From positions 558,001 through 622,000 of the forward strand of contig CAWAHD010000004.1 in assembly GCA_963781785.1 (NCBI GenBank): a stretch of DNA of 64,000 nucleotides. Direction: 5' to 3'. Made by a program: the position numbers and the translations under genes. Positions 1-8,500 of the stretch are shown in pieces. Below the pieces are notes generated by a model. The model had not been told where the DNA came from. It worked only from the letters and a program-made list of their open reading frames with translations, and did no database searches. Positions within the stretch are counted from its first letter, which is position 1; every line of letters begins with the position of its first letter. The stretch is from CAWAHD01 sp963781785. Its GTDB lineage: Bacteria > Planctomycetota > Planctomycetia > Isosphaerales > Isosphaeraceae.

Positions 1-2
1 TG

Positions 3-119
3 CCGGAGATGCTCCGGTGGCTCTGGCGTGATTATCCGAGGAAGGACGATCCCAAGGACCCCAGCAATCGCACATTGCTTGTTACGCGAGACGCCGCGAA
101 GTCGGCAATCGCGCACTAA
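3..119 (+). CDS. C-terminal end of a truncated gene, function uncertain
   Basis: The frame is open from the window edge to a TAA at 117-119 and gives about 38 residues that include LRWLWRDYP and the tail KSAIAH. The WLWRDYP segment resembles the C-termini of planctomycete esterase-like proteins that I recall, but too little is present to assign a family. An A+T-rich inverted repeat follows immediately, as expected at a 3' end. The real gene must begin upstream of the window. Confidence 0.4.
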   Translation, partial: PEMLRWLWRDYPRKDDPKDPSNRTLLVTRDAAKSAIAH

Positions 120-127
120 GGCAGGGC

Positions 128-211
128 GAAAAAATAAATTGAGCAATTTTCGTCCGGATGCGTCGTGCGAGACGGTGACCGAGCACGGTCCACTGCTCAA
201 TTTATTTCTTC
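128..211. repeat. 18-bp inverted repeat around a 48-nt centre
   Basis: Arms 128-145 and 194-211 match at 17 of 18 positions (core AAATAAATTGAGCA). The centre carries a second small dyad, GACCG-AGCA-CGGTC, at about 177-190. It lies just after the stop codon of the truncated first gene. It could be a terminator-like hairpin or a small mobile hairpin element; the A+T-rich arms stand out from the high-GC surroundings. Confidence 0.6.
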
Positions 212-284
212 GCGGCGCCTAAGTCGTCGTACACCGATCCGGGTTGCTCTTGGCACGGTTCAGCTCATGACGCGAATCCGACGA

Positions 285-737
285 TCAGCTCTTCTCCCGT
301 TTATAGGTAACGAGATAAAGCGACGAGTCCGGCTTGGTCGCGAACTCCGTGGGTCGCTTCTTGCCGCTCAGGTCGTAGCAGACCTTCAGGCTGTCTTCCT
401 TGAGCTCGTAGATACACAGGAACGTCTTCCCCTTGTTGGGGCCGTCCGTGCCCGTGATGTCCATCGTTTTCGGGTCTTTGGACGGGTCGAGCGTGGCTGT
501 GCCCTTGTCGGTGACCTCGCCGACGGTCACTGTATACTTGTCGTCCTTGAGCACCAGCTTGATGGTCTTCAAGACCTTATCGTCGAATTTCTCGCCAGCG
601 AGCTCAGCCGACGAGGGCAGCCAGGTCCCTTCCATCGTCTTCTTGTCCTCCTTGTCGTCGTCGCAGCGAGCGATGGGCGCCAGGAACACGATCGAAGCGG
701 CAAAGAGAGCGAGCACGGTTTTCACGATCACGATCAA
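285..737 (-). CDS. TIGR03067-type secreted protein
   Basis: A 150-residue protein with an N-terminal signal peptide (VLALFAASIVFLAPIARC) and a small beta-rich domain. EGTWLPSSAELAGEKF near residue 36, the central DPSKDPKTMDI and the terminal LYLVTYKRE are the hallmarks of the planctomycete TIGR03067 family, in which G-x-W motifs open a lipocalin-like fold. Function of the family is unknown; the protein is probably exported. The cysteine at the end of the signal (IARC) could make it a lipoprotein, but a full lipobox is not clear. It is transcribed in the same direction as the SGNH gene upstream, with a REP-like hairpin pair between them. Confidence 0.8.
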   Translation of the reverse strand: MIVIVKTVLALFAASIVFLAPIARCDDDKEDKKTMEGTWLPSSAELAGEKFDDKVLKTIKLVLKDDKYTVTVGEVTDKGTATLDPSKDPKTMDITGTDGPNKGKTFLCIYELKEDSLKVCYDLSGKKRPTEFATKPDSSLYLVTYKREKS

Positions 738-795
738 CCTCCCAAGAAAAAGTGGCCCTGGGGCTAAATGAACCGAAGCACTCGGTCGCGTGCAC

Positions 796-849
796 GTAGG
801 TCAGGCTTTCCAGCCTGACTTTTTGGGACGTCAGGCTGGAAAGCCTGAC
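796..849. repeat. REP-like hairpin pair (head-to-head)
   Basis: GTCAGGCTTTCCAGCCTGAC at 800-819 is itself a hairpin (8-bp arms, TTCC loop). Its exact reverse complement lies at 830-849, so the whole forms a 54-bp dyad. The first unit is preceded by GTAG (796-799), the tetranucleotide that leads REP elements. Further copies lie at 46956-46975, 48473-48492 and, as a variant, 59504-59548, all outside genes. Confidence 0.85.
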
Positions 850-871
850 GCACGCTCGTTTCCCAGCGGTT

Positions 872-1549
872 TCACGGGCAAACAACAGTTGGGTTGATCG
901 ATTTGCACGTCTGCCATGCGGTCTTCTGCAACAGTGTGCGGTCGTTCTGGTCAACGCCAACGACTTCGACGTCAATGCCGACGGGGTTCTGCTTGAACAG
1001 TACCGCAAGGAAAACGCAAGCGGCAAGGTACGACCCGGCGAGAGTGGGATGGCTCTGGTCGCGGTCGTGCAAGACCGGTTGATCATGCTCGCGGAGAAAT
1101 CGCTGCCAGACCACGCCGACTGGAACGACTGTCGCGCGCAGCTCGCGGCCGATGGCGTTGTACGCGTCGGTTATTGCCTGCTGAGACTCCGGCGCGTTCC
1201 GCCGTGCCCAGTTCATATAAAGAACCGTTTTTGAGTCCGCGCGCCGTATCGCTTCGTCAAAGAGTCGAACGTTCTCATGCATCCGAATCGCGTTCTTGAC
1301 CGGCAGCGTGCTCTGCTCCTGGAGCACGACAAAGTCGTATCGGCCGTCCTGGATCTCTTTCAGCGCCTCGCCGGCGTTCCAGTGAGTGCGGAGCGACGCA
1401 CCGCCCTTGCTGATCAGGCGGTGCTCGATGGGCTTGCCCCGCGCCGCCGCCAGTTGCGCGATCAGGCCCGGCAGGTCGTTGCGCGCGGTGAAGCTGTTGC
1501 CGATGAAGAGCACGTTCCTCGACTCGCTTTTCAATTTGCCGATGGCCAT
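872..1549 (-). CDS. SGNH/GDSL-type hydrolase
   Basis: A 225-residue protein with the SGNH block I serine in VLFIGNSFTARNDLP (residues 13-27) and the C-terminal block V Asp/His in DQSHPTLAGSYLAA (about residues 164-177). A conserved VVLQEQS lies at about 74-80. This arrangement is typical of DUF4886-like SGNH esterases that act on acylated carbohydrates. No clear signal peptide is seen at the chosen start, so it is either cytoplasmic or the true start lies upstream. The exact substrate cannot be read from the sequence. Confidence 0.75.
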   Translation of the reverse strand: MAIGKLKSESRNVLFIGNSFTARNDLPGLIAQLAAARGKPIEHRLISKGGASLRTHWNAGEALKEIQDGRYDFVVLQEQSTLPVKNAIRMHENVRLFDEAIRRADSKTVLYMNWARRNAPESQQAITDAYNAIGRELRATVVPVGVVWQRFLREHDQPVLHDRDQSHPTLAGSYLAACVFLAVLFKQNPVGIDVEVVGVDQNDRTLLQKTAWQTCKSINPTVVCP

Positions 1550-1771
1550 GTGAATCTGCCGCTCAGTCGATCGAACGGCGGCGAGCCTTGACCGACCGAG
1601 CTATCCTGACCAGGACGACGCCGGCCGAATCATCGATCCGGTGACTCACCACTTCGTCTTTCCCCTCAGTTCTGCTCAGTAACGATGCGATCTATCCCTT
1701 TCCCTTGCACGTTCGATTATCATTGACAAGATATTGAGCAGTCAATCCGACCGTTAATCACCTGATGGTGA

Positions 1772-2197
1772 ATGCCGATGCCGAGACTGCTGCCGATGAA
1801 CGAGTCGAGGCAACCCGGACGCGAACCCTTGGTCTCGGTCTTCTGCGGCGCGCCGGCCGTCGGCATTGGCCTGGGAACAATCGTGCTGCTATTGTCTTAC
1901 ATGCTTGGCTGCCCGATCGGCTCGGCGGACTTGTACAGTGTGGAGACGATCCCGAACAAATCAGTCGACCAGATGGGACGTCTCATTGGCACGAGGCCGT
2001 CCGGCCACATACTTCCTTCCATGCAGCTTCTGGGGATATTATCCGCGGCGATGTGTTCGGCTGGGCTCGGCATTCATCTCAGTCGCCGCCGATGGCGGCA
2101 TGCCAAGGCGACGACTTCCTTCACTGGCGTGATTGTCTGTGCGATCGCACTCTTCGTGGCGTGGCTCTTGTTCGCGGTAGCAGCCGCGTCGGCGTGA
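1772..2197 (+). CDS. small membrane protein, unknown function
   Basis: A 141-residue protein with three hydrophobic stretches (about residues 27-47, 83-101 and 117-140) separated by a soluble loop that contains SADLYSVETIPNKSVDQMGRL and an RRRWRHAK basic turn. No family is recognised. Alternative starts exist at residue 9 (MNESRQPGR) and slightly upstream in another frame. The hydrophobicity pattern and stop position make this frame more credible than the overlapping longer one at 1765-2334. Confidence 0.5.
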   Translation: MPMPRLLPMNESRQPGREPLVSVFCGAPAVGIGLGTIVLLLSYMLGCPIGSADLYSVETIPNKSVDQMGRLIGTRPSGHILPSMQLLGILSAAMCSAGLGIHLSRRRWRHAKATTSFTGVIVCAIALFVAWLLFAVAAASA

Positions 2198-2367
2198 TCA
2201 ACGGGCGCGGGCAACACGGCCGCGATCACCGGGAGCCTGCCCCCGCCGACGTCGCGGCAATACTCTTGCCCGAGGATGCGCTGGGCAACATCTTCAGAGG
2301 CTCCGCGGCAAGAAGGGACGCATCGCCCAACTGAGGGCCGCGATTGCCGGGTAAGTGGCACTGAGGC

Positions 2368-2829
2368 TCAGCCAAAGGAAGCGGACGGTCTGCCAGGCCG
2401 GTCGCCGGCGCAGCCAGGCGCCGCGCAGATGAGGCCCGGCCAGGCGGCCCAGGCCGCGACGAGTACCAGGAATTCGATCCACGGCGGGGCCATTTGCTCG
2501 ACTCGCGGTCTGCCCGCGATCGCACCGCTGATGAAGGCGAGCGGGATTGTCCCCAACAGGCCGATGATCAGCAGAAGCCAGCCCAGTAGCCGCCAGCCCG
2601 CCACGGTCGCCGGGCCTTCCAGACGGTCGATCGCCAACCCGATCAGCGCGATGCCCGAGAGGAACAGCGGGAAGGTCAAGAGCCCGACGATCGCTCCCGT
2701 AGCGATCGCGCCGCCCATAACCAGGTGTGCCAGGCCCACGAGGTAGGTCACCCCCAGGCCGTGAAACCGGCGGCGGCCTGCCTTGGCATCGGTTCTCGCA
2801 CGGATCGAGCTGGGACCCCGTCGAGCCAA
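2368..2829 (-). CDS. integral membrane protein, possibly frameshifted near its C-terminus
   Basis: A 153-residue protein with about four transmembrane helices (LVGLAHLVMGGAIATGAIVG, FLSGIALIGLAI, LLGWLLLIIGLLGTI, FLVLVAAWAAW). No family is recognised. After WPGLICAA the frame degenerates into a Gly/Pro-rich tail. The -1 frame continues as a natural-looking segment (AWLRRRPAWQTVRFLWLSLS) down to a stop at 2294. Adding one base near 2435-2440 would make a 178-residue protein ending at 2294, so one missing base is likely here. Confidence 0.55.
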   Translation of the reverse strand: MARRGPSSIRARTDAKAGRRRFHGLGVTYLVGLAHLVMGGAIATGAIVGLLTFPLFLSGIALIGLAIDRLEGPATVAGWRLLGWLLLIIGLLGTIPLAFISGAIAGRPRVEQMAPPWIEFLVLVAAWAAWPGLICAAPGCAGDRPGRPSASFG

Positions 2830-2904
2830 TTATTCTCGATCGATTGACCGACATGATCATCCCAATTGAATGCGATTCGTCGGATGCGCGGGTTCGATGC
2901 CCCG

Positions 2905-3270
2905 TTCCGATCATTCCAAACTCATCCGCAACCCAAAGTCCTCGAACGAGATAGTACATCAGTGCGCTTTCACTGTCGAGTTCCGATTATTCCAAACCCA
3001 TTCACAAGGCCAATCCCGGTAAGGATATGTGCCGACACCCCCCATTTTCGCCCTTGAGCTCCGATTATTCCATGGGAATTCACAACGCCAATTGCTGTAT
3101 TGAGATGCGGCAATGCGCCCGATTTTCGTCCGGATATAGCGATTACTCCAAACCCTTGCGGAACTGCAACTCGTGTCAAAGGTTAGGAAATAAGCCGACG
3201 TTTTTCCGATTATTCCAAACCCTAGCGGAAATCCAACTTGCGTAAGGGGTTGGGCAACGCGGTGGTTTTT
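2905..3270. repeat. degenerate 78-bp then 67-bp tandem repeat
   Basis: Units begin at 2905, 2981, 3059, 3137 and 3204, each with a version of TTCCGATTATTCCAAACCC. The first three are spaced 76-78 bp and the last two 67 bp. Similarity extends over the whole unit (for example ATTCACAA-GCCAAT and ATTTTCG-CC in units 2 and 3), so this is a decayed tandem array and not a CRISPR with unique spacers. A weaker sixth copy may begin near 2852. Nothing else is seen between 2830 and 3374. Confidence 0.7.
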
Positions 3271-3374
3271 TGCTGAGGCTCGTTGTGTGCGCGACGGAGT
3301 CATTGATCGAGTTCGATTTGCCCGCCGTCGCCGACTTGATGAACCGCTACGAATACGAACGGCTGCGGCCCCAC

Positions 3375-3677
3375 TTAGCCCAGACCCTCGGCTCTCGCGC
3401 TCGTGGGGTTCTCGATCCACCGCCGATAGCAGGGATAGCACAGATAGATCACCATCCGGCGAAAAACCTGAGTGATCGCCTCTTCCTCGCTTGTGTGTCT
3501 CAGCCGCTTCAAAAGAGCATCGATCTGTTTCCCGGTCTCGGCAGAATTCAGAGCGCCGATCTCCAACGTGCTGGGATCAGCGATCGCCTCGATCTGGACA
3601 AGGTAAAACTCTCCGCGCCCTGGCGTGAGTCGCTTGGAGCAGTGGCTGCACGTGAGCTTGTCAGATGCGGCACTCAT
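3375..3677 (-). CDS. small zinc-ribbon-like protein
   Basis: A 100-residue protein with a CSHC pair near residue 10 and a CYPC pair near residue 80 followed by YRRWIENP. Two CxxC knuckles of this kind suggest one zinc site formed by the two ends. The middle is a helical segment (ETGKQIDALLKRLRHTSEEEAI). No named family is recognised. It starts a short minus-strand run before the sigma factor region, with the two small membrane proteins directly upstream at 3690-4272; co-transcription is plausible because gaps are 12 bp or less. Confidence 0.65.
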   Translation of the reverse strand: MSAASDKLTCSHCSKRLTPGRGEFYLVQIEAIADPSTLEIGALNSAETGKQIDALLKRLRHTSEEEAITQVFRRMVIYLCYPCYRRWIENPTSARAEGLG

Positions 3678-3689
3678 GATCGCGTCCCG

Positions 3690-3944
3690 TCATCGGGTTT
3701 CACTGGTCCGATGAACCCCGCGGTCAAGCTCTCGATCCTCGCGCGGCCGTCCAAAACAGCGGACAATTACCCACGCGATGATGCCGGCCGCGAGCAGAGC
3801 ATAGACCCACGGCGAAATCGCGTTGGTGAGTTCCAGCACTCCTTTGATCGGGGCGACGACGGCCGAGAGGTCAGCGGGGAATATGACGAAATAAGCGAAG
3901 ACGACGCCCGCCAGAACGTACCACGGTCTGCGTTCAGTTGACAT
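3690..3944 (-). CDS. small two-helix membrane protein
   Basis: An 84-residue protein with two hydrophobic helices (WYVLAGVVFAYFVIF, residues 8-22, and VYALLAAGIIAWVIVRCF, residues 47-64) and a charged C-terminal tail. No family is recognised. Its start overlaps the end of the upstream gene at 3934-4272 by 11 bp, which argues for translational coupling and helps validate both short genes. Confidence 0.6.
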   Translation of the reverse strand: MSTERRPWYVLAGVVFAYFVIFPADLSAVVAPIKGVLELTNAISPWVYALLAAGIIAWVIVRCFGRPREDRELDRGVHRTSETR

Positions 3945-4272
3945 GGGGATGCTCCGCTTCGGTCCGCGCTGTTGCGGGTGGAGCCACGCGCGGCAGAAAC
4001 AGCATGCCCACGCCGGCGAGCGTCAGGATCACGGCGATCTTCATGAGGGTCACCGAGCCAAGCCCGGCTGTCAAGGCGACCTGCGCGGCATTGGGGCTGA
4101 GGGCCGATACGTTCGACTGTGCGGCCGCGGCGATTGCCAGGAAGACACCGATCAGAATCAGCTTCATCTCGGCTGTTTGTGCCCGGGCCAGGATCACGAT
4201 GATCGCCAGAATCAAAAAAAATGTGGACACGAGCGTGGTGCTCAGGATCATACCGCTCGGATCGGGACCCAT
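3934..4272 (-). CDS. small three-helix membrane protein
   Basis: A 112-residue protein with hydrophobic helices at about residues 7-28 (ILSTTLVSTFFLILAIIVIL), 37-50 (LILIGVFLAIAAAA) and 76-95 (LMKIAVILTLAGVGMLFLP). The loop between helices 2 and 3 is NVSALSPNAAQVALTAGLG. No family is recognised. It is the first gene of a tight three-gene minus-strand set ending with the zinc-ribbon protein, which may form one membrane-linked unit; that role is inference. Confidence 0.6.
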   Translation of the reverse strand: MGPDPSGMILSTTLVSTFFLILAIIVILARAQTAEMKLILIGVFLAIAAAAQSNVSALSPNAAQVALTAGLGSVTLMKIAVILTLAGVGMLFLPRVAPPATARTEAEHPHVN

Positions 4273-4391
4273 CAGGTTGTCTCCTCGAGTCGGATGTGTT
4301 CGGGAATCGCGGATCTATTTCGAACGTGAGTTGGGCGAAATGCAAGAGTAAGGGCGGTCGAGCAGCACACGGAATCGCCGCGCGACCTTGC

Positions 4392-5039
4392 TCAAAGTTG
4401 ATCGAACCCGGGGATTCGCTGAAGAATCTCCCGCAACCGCTTGATCGCACGCAAGTAGCGGCTTCCGGCCCCGGCCTTGGAGAGGCCCAGGACTTCGGCG
4501 ATCTCGGTCGTGCTGAGCTGTTCGAAGTGCTTGAGCGCCAGGACCTCGCGGTCGATCGGGTCCATGCTGTTCAATGCTTCTTGCACCAGGAGCCGGGTCT
4601 CGGCCTTGATAGCGGCCTGCGAGGGAGCGGTCAGCTTTCCCAGGAGCTGCGCCGCCAGCGACACGCTGTCGGCCATCGGCAGGCCGCCGCGGTGCAGCGT
4701 GACCTCGCGGCCGGCGTCGCGAAGCTGCGTGCCCAGATGGCGCCTGTGCACTTCCGCCATCTTGAGCGCCGTCATGTTGCGCAGCCAGAGGAAAAACGAG
4801 GTCGACGGGTTGGCAAGGTACTCATCCAGCCGCCTCGAGACGTCGAGGAACGACTCCTGGACGACGTCGGAGTCGTCAACCCGCCCCGTGAGCCGGCGGC
4901 TCAGACGCAGTTGGACCATCCGTTTGAGCCGGTCGCGGTACCGCGTGAAGACCGCGCGCAGCGCCTCCTGGTCCCCCGCCGCGGCGCGGTGCAGGAGGCT
5001 GGTTTCCTCGTCGGGCTGATCACTCGTTGCGTCGGTCAT
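4392..5039 (-). CDS. Planctomycete-type ECF RNA polymerase sigma factor
   Basis: A 215-residue sigma-70 family protein starting MTDATSDQPDEE. Region 2 carries RYRDRLKRMVQLRLSRRL, DDSDVVQESFLDVSRRL and FFLWLRNMTALKMAEVHRRHLG; region 4 carries SMDPIDREVLALKHFEQLSTTEIAEVLGLS with the HTH. The REVTLHRGGLPMADS linker and overall length match the Planctomycetaceae-specific sigma subfamily (TIGR02984). The frame stays open upstream to about 5567, but that part is the tail of the kinase gene, so the start at 5039 is preferred. It lies 125 bp downstream of the kinase gene's original stop, in the same direction, as sigma factors of this group often do. Confidence 0.85.
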   Translation of the reverse strand: MTDATSDQPDEETSLLHRAAAGDQEALRAVFTRYRDRLKRMVQLRLSRRLTGRVDDSDVVQESFLDVSRRLDEYLANPSTSFFLWLRNMTALKMAEVHRRHLGTQLRDAGREVTLHRGGLPMADSVSLAAQLLGKLTAPSQAAIKAETRLLVQEALNSMDPIDREVLALKHFEQLSTTEIAEVLGLSKAGAGSRYLRAIKRLREILQRIPGFDQL

Positions 5040-5164
5040 GAACTCGTTCGTGGCGGAGTCTGTAATGCTCACGCGGTACGGGGCCCTACCCTGTTTAATG
5101 CGAATCGCCGCGAATCGTCTCCATCTTTTTTTCAGGTCACGGCCGGAAATCCCAACATCGCCAA

Positions 5165-5566
5165 TCAATGCGTGAAGGGATTGGCCGGAAAGACCGTGTC
5201 GTATCGGATCACGGTCGCGGCCTCGTCGCGCAAGGCGCGTCAGGGCTTGTTCCTCCCAGAACTTGTCCGGCGAATCGGGCACCTTGAACGCGGCCAGCCG
5301 TTCGAGCCATTTCTTCGCCTCGTCGAGGCGGCCTTTCCGGGCATGCGCCATGGCCAGAAACGCCCAGTCGCGGGCTTCGCTCTGACCATTGCGCATTCGG
5401 ATGCTCTCCTCGAATCTCGAGATGCACTCGTCGAGCCGATCCGCTCGATAATACGCAGCCGCCAGCAAACGCATGCCCTGGGCCTTGACGTACGAATTGC
5501 CACCGTTCTTGGTGAGATTCTCCGTGTACCGAATGAGCGCCTCAGGATCGTCGGGAACACCGCGCA
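5165..5566 (-). pseudogene. TPR-type C-terminal tail of the kinase, out of frame
   Basis: This stretch encodes the end of the WD40/TPR kinase in two frames. From 5567 to about 5240 it reads GVPDDPEALIRYTENLTKNG, then LLAAAYYRADRLDECISRFEESIRMRNGQ and DWAFLAMAHARKGRLDEAKKWLERL, the usual TPR tail. From about 5238 a further +1 shift restores LRDEAATVIRYD and the natural C-terminus FPANPFTH followed by TGA at 5165-5167. Neither piece has its own start. With the four shifts corrected, 5165-10163 becomes 1,665 codons exactly. Confidence 0.75.
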
Positions 5567-8500
5567 GTCAAAAGGCAGGTCCACAGGAAATTGAGAAAAA
5601 AGACGCGGAGCTTACGGGCCTCAAAAAGCGCGTACCGGGGTCGGGAGAAGGACCGAAACGCAGCCAGGTTGCCCCCCCGGATCAGGGCAACGGCGTATTT
5701 TTCGGTCAACCGGTCCCGGTCGAACTGCCCCACGTCAGAATCCTCATCGATCAATATGGATAACATTGCGGCGGCGAGGTCCCAGCGGCCGCGAGCGCCG
5801 CATCGCTCTGCCATCGTAACGGCTTGGTCAGTGGTGACTTCAGACTGGCTATTGTTGCCCGCCAAACAGTGCGACAACGCACGGTCTTCGAACGTTCCAA
5901 CGCGGTCAGTCTCCGGCAGCAAGAGGAGAATCTCGACCAGCCAACTCCAGACGGTGCCCGTTTTGGGATCCAGCGCGAGCACTCTCTGCAGGTTTTCCAG
6001 CGCGAGCTCGGAGTTGCTCATTCGAGCATTTGCGTCGGCGCGAAGCAGGTAAATCGCTTCGGTACTCGAGCTGTCGCCGCGCACGCGATCCAGGTGCCAG
6101 ATCGCCGCGTACGGATCGTCTTTGACACAGCGATCGGCGATGGATAGATGCAGATCCCGTGCGTCGGCTTCCGCTTTCGCAAGGGAGGGGAGCGGCTCGG
6201 TGCCATAGGGCAGTTCTTGGCGGCGCTTCTCCCACTGCGCTCTAGTCAATCGCGCGACCGAGCCCGCGCGATCGAGTGTCCAGCCGGCGCGAGCCTCGGT
6301 CCAGCGCCGAACCTCGGCGGCTGCCCCGGCGACTTCGCTGGGCGTCTCGAGCACACGGAAGCCGTGGTTATCGGATCCGACGGCCAGGAGGCTGCCACCT
6401 GAGAGAAACAGGAGCTTGGAAATGGCATCACTTTGGTGCTCCCGGGGTGGCCCGAGTGGCAGTCCGGTGAGCGCGTCCCAGAACTGGATGATTCCATTCA
6501 TCGTCCCTGTCGCCAGAGTCCGGCCGTCCGGGCTCATCGCGTGCACGCGGCACATGGAGTCGTGCTCGATGGGCGGTCCCAGCGGCCGGCCCGTTTCGAT
6601 GTCCCACAGTCGCACCATCTGGTCGGCCGACCTGGTCAAGAATGAGCGGCCATCGGGATTCACGACGACTCGCTCAATCCCCTGCGGCTGCAACGACCAT
6701 GGTTCGCCGGCGAGCGCACCAGCGCCCAAATTCCATCGCCTGACGCACCCCTGCCCGTCGCTCAGGAGAGCAATCCGGTCGTCCAGGCTCACGGCGACGT
6801 CCGTGACATCGGCGCCTCCGACCAGATCGTGCCCCAGATTTTCGCCCGTCTTGGTGTCCCAGAGCCGCAACGTCTTGCGATCGATGCTCTTGGTGTAGAC
6901 GATCTTGCCGTCCCGACTGAACTGCAATGGGATTGCTCGGCTCTCGCCCACGCGGATCGGTGGACATGTCTGCTCGTTGCGCTCCACGTCATAAATCAAC
7001 ACCTCGGCATCCGGCGGCCCTTCATTTGTCGAGAATGAAAACCCCGTGCCGATCGCGAGCCTCTTGCCGTCCGGAGCAACGACCATGCCCCAGACGGCGC
7101 GGGGGATCCTGGTCCGGTTCTGGACGCGGCCGGTTTTGGGATCGGCGCTGCGGATCTCCGCGCAGAAGCTTCCCATCGCGAAGATAACACGGCCGTCGCC
7201 GGTGGAATCGAAGGCAGTGCAATTCGTGGTGAGATCGAGCGGCTTGCCCAGGGGGTTTGCTTGGGGCAACGTGCGAACCTGCGTGCTGCCGTCGCTTAAC
7301 CCAACAGCCACGCTGTCGCCAACGGGGCTGAACGCCAGAGCCCACACGCCCGTGTCAAACGTCCATTCGGGCCCGACCGGCTCACCGGTGCGGCTGTCCA
7401 GTATGCGGACGGCTGCGGGTGAGTGGTAATTACTGGTCCGGCCCCCCTGCGCGACGGCGATGGACCGGCCATCAGGGCTGTAGTTGATCATCGCGACCTG
7501 GCGCGAAAACGCGCGCGGCAGGCCCTTGAGCGCCCCGCTCTTGCTATCCCACAACCGCAGCTTGTGATCGTGTCCGCCGGTTGCAATCGTTGTTCCGTCC
7601 GGGCTCCAAGCAACGGTATAGATGTGATAGCCGTCATGTTTCCCGGTCTGGAACCGTTCTTTCCCCGTTGCGATGTCCCAGAAGACCGCCGCACGGCTCA
7701 CGCCAGGTTGGTAGTCGCTCGATTGACCGGCGGCCAGGCTTTTCCCGTCCGGGCTGAAGGCGACAGGACTATTGCCTCTGCTTTTCCAGTTCGGGTCGAT
7801 CAGCGGCGGGCCTAGCGGCTTCTGCGTCAAGCGGTCAAGAACTTGCACCGTGTTCCAGGCGGCATGAATTGCGATCGCTTGACCGTCGGGCCGGAATGCC
7901 GAGATAAAACCCCGAAAGTTGACGGGTTTGCCGACCGCGCGACCCGAGCGCACGTCCCAGGTCCACAGTTGAAATGCAGCACCCACCCAGAGCTGACTTC
8001 CATCGGGGCTAAACGCCAGGGACGAGATCCAACGGACACGCTCCAGCGTGAAAACCTGCTCGTGCCCGTCCGCGAGGTTCCAGAGCCGCACCCGGCCCGA
8101 ATTGTGCGCGGTCGCGAGGGTCTTGCCGTCCGGGCTGAAGACCGCTTGCACCACCTGCTCGTCCGAGGCCTCGCCCGGTTGGGTCGGTTTGAGACCGGCC
8201 GGGCGGAGTGTGAGCCGGGGAAGAGCGAGCTCTTCGAGCGCGGTTTGCCGGAGATTGACCCGCACGGCGTGATGAATGCCCGAGGCGTCTTCGGGGTCGA
8301 GCTCCAGGGCGCGGACCAGCCAGAGCATGCCGCGGGCGGAGTCCTTGTGGTCGATCAGGCTGAGTCCGTGCGCCGCCGCTTGGCGAGCGGATTCAGCGCG
8401 GGCGCTCTGCGCAGGCGCTCGTTTCGGCGGCGGCGCTTTTGCGTGCATCGACTGCGGCCTTGGCCTCGGCAGCCGCGCTGCGGATTGCCTCGTTTGCGGC

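Noticed and set aside
2905..3270. CRISPR array
   Set aside because: Similarity covers the whole 78-bp unit, the core is not identical between units, and no cas genes are present.
5562..5577. programmed +1 frameshift site (CTTTTGAC, similar to the prfB site) in the kinase gene
   Set aside because: The stop codon is not placed in the zero frame as in prfB, and three other one-base shifts occur in the same gene without any such site.
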